Source: JALYRV01 sp036675475 (GTDB taxonomy: Bacteria > Acidobacteriota > Vicinamibacteria > Vicinamibacterales > SCN-69-37). From it: a stretch of DNA of 13,714 nucleotides. The notes below the pieces were generated by a model. It was given only the letters and a program-made list of their open reading frames with translations, was not told where the DNA came from and did no database searches. Positions 8,612 to 13,714 of the stretch are shown one piece after another. A program made the position numbers and the translations under genes. The stretch covers positions 1 through 13,714 of the forward strand of contig JAKFEY010000087.1 in assembly GCA_036675475.1 (NCBI GenBank), in the 5' to 3' direction. How positions within the stretch are numbered: position 1 is the first letter of the stretch; every line of letters begins with the position of its first letter.

Positions 8612-10978
8612 ATGTCGCTGGGCCTTCGCGACGTACCGCCGGTTGAGGACGCGCCGGAGCCGCGCGTGCCGGCGCCGGCAGCCGTGCCGGCCGAGCCGCG
8701 CCGCGCGCTCGACAGCCCGCGCTTCCTGCTCGTCGTCATTCTGATCCTGATCGGCGGCCTTGCGGGCTTCGTGTGGATGGCGCGGCGATCCACCGACCTC
8801 AGCCCGATGTTCCTGAGCGAGGTCGTGCTTTACGCGCTGTCGGCCACCAACGCGGCGATGCTGCTGGTGCTGGCGTTCGTGCTGGCGCGCAACGTCCTCA
8901 AGCTGGTGGTGGAGCGGCGCAAGGCGCTGCCGTTCGCGCGCTTCCGCGCCAAGCTCGTGGCGGCGCTGCTGGCCATGACGCTCGTGCCCGCGGTGCTCGT
9001 GTCGATCATCGGCAGCGAGATGATCCGCACCAGCGCCGAACGCTGGTTCAGCGCGCCGGTGGACGAGATCGTGGCCGGCGCCAGCGGCATTGCCAGCGAC
9101 TTCTATGCGGAACGCCGCAGCGACGTCGTCGCCCGCGCGGAACGCATCGCGCACGCGCTGCCGGCCGGCGCGCTTGCGCCGGGCGACGTGACCGCGCTGC
9201 AGGCCATGCTCGCGCCGGAGCTGCGCACGTCGCGCGCGCGGCTGATCGAGCTCTATCGCGTCACGCCGCCCGACGCCGCCGCGCCGGCCCCGGCAGACGC
9301 TGCGCCGACGGCCGCATCAGGCACTGCGGCCGCCGCCGCAGCGGGCGACGTCGAACTCGTGCTGGGCGTCGAGACGCCGTCGCTGCCGCGCGATCACGTG
9401 CGCGCGTCGGCCGAGCGCCTCGCCTCGCGCGCCACATCGGGCGGCGGCACCGAGGCGTCCGAGGATCCCATCGAGAGCGGCGGCGTGCTCGTGCGCGCCG
9501 CGGCCCCCGTGCGCGACGCCGCCGGCCGCGTCATCGGTGCCGTCGTCGCCGGCGAGCATCTCGATGCCGCCGTGGCCGACAATGCGCGCCGCATCACCAC
9601 GGCCTTCGAGCAGTACAACCAGGCCAAGGTGTTGCGCGGACCGCTGCAGGGCGTCTACGTGTCGTTCTTCTTCATGATGACGCTGGTCATCCTCGTCAGC
9701 GCGACGTGGCTCGGCCTGTACGTCGCCAAGCGCATCACGAAACCGGTGCAGCAGCTGGCCGAGGGCGCGCGCGCCATCGGCGCCGGCCGCCTCGATTACC
9801 GCATCGAGCCGCAGTCGGCCGACGAGCTCGGCTCGCTGGTCGACGCGTTCAACACGATGGCGGCCGAACTCCGCGGCAGCCAGCGCCGGCTCGATCGCTC
9901 GCGCGTCGATCTCGAGCGCAAGCATCTCGAGGTGGAGGAGCGCCGGCGCTACATCGCGACGGTGCTCGACCGCATCGCCACCGGCGTTGTCTCGATGGCT
10001 CCCGACGGCGCCATCACCACCATCAACGGCGCGGCCGCGCGCCTGCTCGACGTCACGCCGGACGTGGTGGGGAAGTCCGTATTCGAATTGTTCGCGCGCG
10101 AGGACCTCAAGCCGCTGCATCCGCTGGTGGCCGCCACGATCGATCGCCCGCACGAGCCCACCGCGCAGGAAGTGACGATCGGCCGCGAGGGCCGGGAAAT
10201 CCATCTGGCGGCCGCCGCCACCGCCCTGGTCGGCGCGGGCGGCGTCGTCGAAGGCCGCGTGCTCGTCGTCGACGATGTGACGCCGCTGATTCGGGCGCAG
10301 CGGGTGGCGGCGTGGCGCGATGTGGCGCGGCGGCTGGCGCACGAAATCAAGAACCCGCTGACGCCCATTCAGCTCAGCGCGGAGCGGCTCAAGCGCCACT
10401 TCCGCGACGCGCCGCCCAACGCGCGCGCGCTGGTCGACGAGTGCACCACGGCCATCGTCACCGAAGTGGAGGCGCTCAAGAACCTGGTCGACGAGTTCGC
10501 GCAGTTCGCGCGCATGCCGGCGCCGCGCACGGTGCCGACCGACCTGAACGCGCTCGTGGACGAGTCGCTGTCGCTTTACGCCGGGCTCTTTCCGCACATC
10601 ACGATCGAGCGCGCCTTCGACACCGCGCTGCCGCAGGTGCGGATTGACCCGGAGCAGATCCGCCGCGTCGTCATCAATCTGGTGGACAACGCCATCGAGG
10701 CGCTGAACGCGAGCGCGTCGTCCGATCCGGCCGTGCGCATCAGCACGTCGCACGACGTCACGGCCGGCGTCGCGAGGCTGGTGGTCTCGGACAACGGCCC
10801 CGGCATCTCGCCGGCCGATCGCGACAAGCTCTTCATGCCGTACTATTCCACCAAGCTCAGAGGCAGCGGCCTCGGCCTCGCCATCGTGCGCCGCATCGTG
10901 GCGGAGCACGGCGGCAGCATCGAAGCCGAGGACGCAACACCGCGCGGCACGCGCTTCGTGATCGAGTTGCCGGTATGA
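8612..10978 (+). CDS. ntrY: NtrY-type sensor histidine kinase
   Basis: A 788-residue inner-membrane kinase of the NtrY class. The Pro/Ala-rich cytoplasmic N terminus (1-35) precedes TM1 (about 38-56), TM2 (67-92) and TM3 (115-134). An extracytoplasmic region (135-348) and TM4 (349-371) follow. The cytoplasmic part comprises HAMP (370-423), PAS (about 449-560), a dimerisation/phosphoacceptor domain with His577 in RRLAHEIKNPLTP, and a catalytic ATPase domain. The ATPase has the N box with Asn693 (NLVDNAIEAL), DNGPGIS and GSGLGLAIV. All catalytic boxes are intact. An alanine-rich low-complexity stretch (221-245) interrupts the sensor region. ATG 8612 lies 3 nt after the DUF4390 stop. It should phosphorylate the downstream NtrX; its signal is unknown. 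The family is implicated in nitrogen, redox and envelope responses. Confidence 0.93.
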   Translation: MSLGLRDVPPVEDAPEPRVPAPAAVPAEPRRALDSPRFLLVVILILIGGLAGFVWMARRSTDLSPMFLSEVVLYALSATNAAMLLVLAFVLARNVLKLVVERRKALPFARFRAKLVAALLAMTLVPAVLVSIIGSEMIRTSAERWFSAPVDEIVAGASGIASDFYAERRSDVVARAERIAHALPAGALAPGDVTALQAMLAPELRTSRARLIELYRVTPPDAAAPAPADAAPTAASGTAAAAAAGDVELVLGVETPSLPRDHVRASAERLASRATSGGGTEASEDPIESGGVLVRAAAPVRDAAGRVIGAVVAGEHLDAAVADNARRITTAFEQYNQAKVLRGPLQGVYVSFFFMMTLVILVSATWLGLYVAKRITKPVQQLAEGARAIGAGRLDYRIEPQSADELGSLVDAFNTMAAELRGSQRRLDRSRVDLERKHLEVEERRRYIATVLDRIATGVVSMAPDGAITTINGAAARLLDVTPDVVGKSVFELFAREDLKPLHPLVAATIDRPHEPTAQEVTIGREGREIHLAAAATALVGAGGVVEGRVLVVDDVTPLIRAQRVAAWRDVARRLAHEIKNPLTPIQLSAERLKRHFRDAPPNARALVDECTTAIVTEVEALKNLVDEFAQFARMPAPRTVPTDLNALVDESLSLYAGLFPHITIERAFDTALPQVRIDPEQIRRVVINLVDNAIEALNASASSDPAVRISTSHDVTAGVARLVVSDNGPGISPADRDKLFMPYYSTKLRGSGLGLAIVRRIVAEHGGSIEAEDATPRGTRFVIELPV

Positions 10979-10981
10979 CAC

Positions 10982-11030
10982 AGGCTCCAGACTCCAGACT
11001 CCAGGCTCCAGGTACCGGGCTCCAGGCTCC
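10982..11030 (+). repeat. 7-bp tandem array between ntrY and ntrX
   Basis: Seven contiguous units: AGGCTCC, AGACTCC, AGACTCC, AGGCTCC, AGGTACC, GGGCTCC and AGGCTCC. A decayed eighth follows (AGGCGCG, 11031-11037). The array begins 3 nt after the ntrY TGA and takes up most of the 67-bp gap. It shares the AGRCY core with the arrays after groEL and DUF885, and like them it is in the sense orientation of the upstream gene. Confidence 0.9.
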
Positions 11031-11045
11031 AGGCGCGAAACACTG

Positions 11046-12428
<1,383 letters not shown>

Positions 12429-12451
12429 GGGCCGGCTCAAGCCCGCTCCTG

Positions 12452-13345
12452 CTACCCCCGCAGTTTGTTTTCGAGCACCTGCTCCGGTTTGAAGCCTTCG
12501 ATCTGAAGATAAAACTCGGCGGCTGAGGTGAGCGCGCCGTTCGGGATGAGCCCTACGATTTCGCTTTCCAGCACCATCACGCCGTACCGCTCCGCCTCGC
12601 GCTTCACCATCTCGAACACGCGGAAGATCGGCGTCTTCTCGTAGTTGGTAAGATTCATCGAGACCTGGACGATGCCGCGGTCGGCCAGTTCGACGCCCAT
12701 CGCTTTGACGAAGCGGAGGCCGCCGCTCGAGTGGCGCACGGCACTAGCGATCTTTTTCGCGACCTCGAGGCGGTTGGTGTTGAGGTTGATGTTGTAGGCG
12801 ATGAGCGGCATGCGCGCGCCAATCACGGTGGCGCCGGCCGATGCGTGCGGCGCCGCGGGGCCGAAGTCGGGCGCCCAGCCGTCCTTCGCCATCTTCGCGG
12901 CGAGACCCTCGAACTCGCCGCGGCGGATGTCCTCGAGATTCTTGCGCGCGGGATTGGCGCTCGCGTCCTCATACAGATAGACCGGCACGGCGAAGCGCTT
13001 CGCGACTTCCTCGCCGACTTCCTTTGCCAGTGCCACGCACTCGGCCATCGTGACGCCCTCGATGGGGACGAAGGGGACCACGTCGACGGCGCCGAGGCGG
13101 GGATGCTCGCCCTTGTGCGCGCGGAGATCGATGGCCGGCACGGCCGCGGCAAACAACGCGAGCACGGCCTGCTTGACCGGCTCGCGATCGCCGGCAAAGG
13201 TGAGCACCGAACGGTGGTGCGACGCGTCGGACGAAAGGTCGAGCAGCCGCACGCCGGGCACGCCGCGCACCGCCTGGGCGCACGCCTCGACAACTTCGGA
13301 GCTGCGGCCTTCGCTGATGTTCGGAATGCACTCGATGACGGCCAT
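12452..13345 (-). CDS. ftcD: Glutamate formimidoyltransferase
   Basis: A 297-residue cytosolic enzyme that transfers the formimino group of formiminoglutamate to tetrahydrofolate, the step linking histidine breakdown to one-carbon metabolism. It starts MAVIECIPNISEGRS, the typical family opening. The HKGEHPRLGAVDVVPFVP motif (77-94) contains His81, likely equivalent to the catalytic histidine of animal FTCD. GWAPDFGP and the conserved AYNINLNTN follow. It is the transferase alone: the C-terminal cyclodeaminase domain of bifunctional FTCD is absent. I chose ATG 13345 over the longer GTG frame at 13513, because the extra 56 residues are not family-like and overlap the divergent gene. TATACT ends 7 nt before the ATG, so the transcript may be leaderless. 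No other hut genes are visible. Confidence 0.95.
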   Translation of the reverse strand: MAVIECIPNISEGRSSEVVEACAQAVRGVPGVRLLDLSSDASHHRSVLTFAGDREPVKQAVLALFAAAVPAIDLRAHKGEHPRLGAVDVVPFVPIEGVTMAECVALAKEVGEEVAKRFAVPVYLYEDASANPARKNLEDIRRGEFEGLAAKMAKDGWAPDFGPAAPHASAGATVIGARMPLIAYNINLNTNRLEVAKKIASAVRHSSGGLRFVKAMGVELADRGIVQVSMNLTNYEKTPIFRVFEMVKREAERYGVMVLESEIVGLIPNGALTSAAEFYLQIEGFKPEQVLENKLRG

Positions 13346-13372
13346 AGCCGAAAGTATAATTCGAGGGTTCAC
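13346..13372. promoter_or_regulatory. Candidate bidirectional -10 element between ftcD and the TPR-like gene
   Basis: The 27-bp divergent gap contains AGTATAAT (13353-13360). On plus, TATAAT (13355-13360) is a perfect -10 ending 12 nt before ATG 13373. On minus, TATACT (13358-13353) ends 7 nt before the ftcD ATG. No -35 hexamer is clear on either strand. The minus-strand start would make ftcD leaderless. Confidence 0.55.
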
Positions 13373-13714
13373 ATGCGCGACATTCACGACGAGGCCACGC
13401 CGGGTCCGCAGATCGAAGATCTGCTGGTTGCGGGCCTCGATCGCTATTTCGCGGGCCGTCACGAGGAGGCCATCCACATCTGGACGCGGGTGCTGTTCAT
13501 CGATCGCGGGCACCAGCGCGCGCGCGCGTACATCGAGCGGGCCCGGCTGGCGCTGGCCGAGCGGCAGCGCGAGCAGGAAGCGCTGCTGCAGGACGGCGTG
13601 GCCGCGATGGGCCGCGGCGACACCGGTGCGGCGCGCACGCTGCTGTCGCGCTCGATTCGTGACGCGGGCCCCGACGACCGCGCGCTGGCCGCGCTGGCGC
13701 GGCTCGACCGGCTC
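13373..13714 (+). CDS. TPR-like helical protein, N-terminal fragment (runs off right edge)
   Basis: ATG 13373 opens a frame with no stop to the window edge: 114 visible residues, starting MRDIHDEATPGPQIEDLL. Residues about 16-60 form a helix-turn-helix pair resembling a tetratricopeptide unit: LVAGLDRYFAGRHEEAIHIW, then a second helix ending RARAYIERARLALAE. A second degenerate pair starts near 73 (GVAAMGRGDTGAARTLLSRS). No signal peptide is seen, so it is probably cytoplasmic. GAGGG (13363-13367) lies 5 nt before the ATG and TATAAT lies 12 nt before it. The function is unknown; a scaffold or motility/secretion accessory role is common for such proteins but is not shown here. Confidence 0.75.
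   Translation, partial: MRDIHDEATPGPQIEDLLVAGLDRYFAGRHEEAIHIWTRVLFIDRGHQRARAYIERARLALAERQREQEALLQDGVAAMGRGDTGAARTLLSRSIRDAGPDDRALAALARLDRL

Noticed and set aside
13346..13513. 56-residue N-terminal extension of ftcD from GTG 13513
   Set aside because: The family begins at MAVIECIPNISEG; the extension overlaps the divergent TPR-like gene and its candidate promoter.

Overview
The window is a GC-rich, tightly packed bacterial chromosome segment with housekeeping and signalling genes. There are no RNA genes, insertion sequences, integrases or CRISPR. Gene content (CIRCE-controlled groESL, a DUF885 hydrolase, nrdR, a DUF4390-NtrY-NtrX cluster), strong G+C bias at third codon positions, GTG starts and degenerate 7-bp tandem arrays after stop codons fit Acidobacteriota, probably Vicinamibacteria. 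This placement is inferred from protein style and memory, not from a search.

Left part, minus strand (1-6595). Reading leftwards there is a four-gene block: a membrane-anchored DUF4097-like beta-rich protein, purC, a 71-residue Fis-type DNA-binding protein and a secreted DUF885 putative metallohydrolase. Gaps are 10-21 nt, so it is probably one operon, and it ends in a strong intrinsic terminator (2434-2469). A separate groES-groEL operon follows. It has a good sigma70-type promoter (TTGACC-N17-TAGAAT), two overlapping CIRCE-like HrcA operators and its own intrinsic terminator (256-288). The window then enters the start of a secreted protein that runs off the left edge.

Middle, plus strand (6619-12428). 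A five-gene cluster holds a UPF0104/LPG-synthase-TM family membrane protein, nrdR, a DUF4390 exported protein, an NtrY-type histidine kinase and an NtrX-type sigma54 activator. The first three genes are joined by ATGA stop/start overlaps and ntrY starts 3 nt after DUF4390. The ntrY-ntrX gap is filled by a 7-bp repeat array.

Right part. ftcD (glutamate formimidoyltransferase) lies on the minus strand, convergent with ntrX. It is divergent, across 27 bp, from a TPR-like gene that runs off the right edge.

Three features stand out. (1) Three 7-bp-period arrays share the sense-strand core AGRCY and each starts 0-3 nt after a stop codon (groEL, DUF885, ntrY). (2) Two overlapping CIRCE-like operators sit directly at the groESL promoter start region. 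(3) Two very short divergent gaps (23 and 27 bp) each hold one AT-rich block that reads as a -10 element on both strands, close enough to the start codons to suggest leaderless or nearly leaderless mRNAs.
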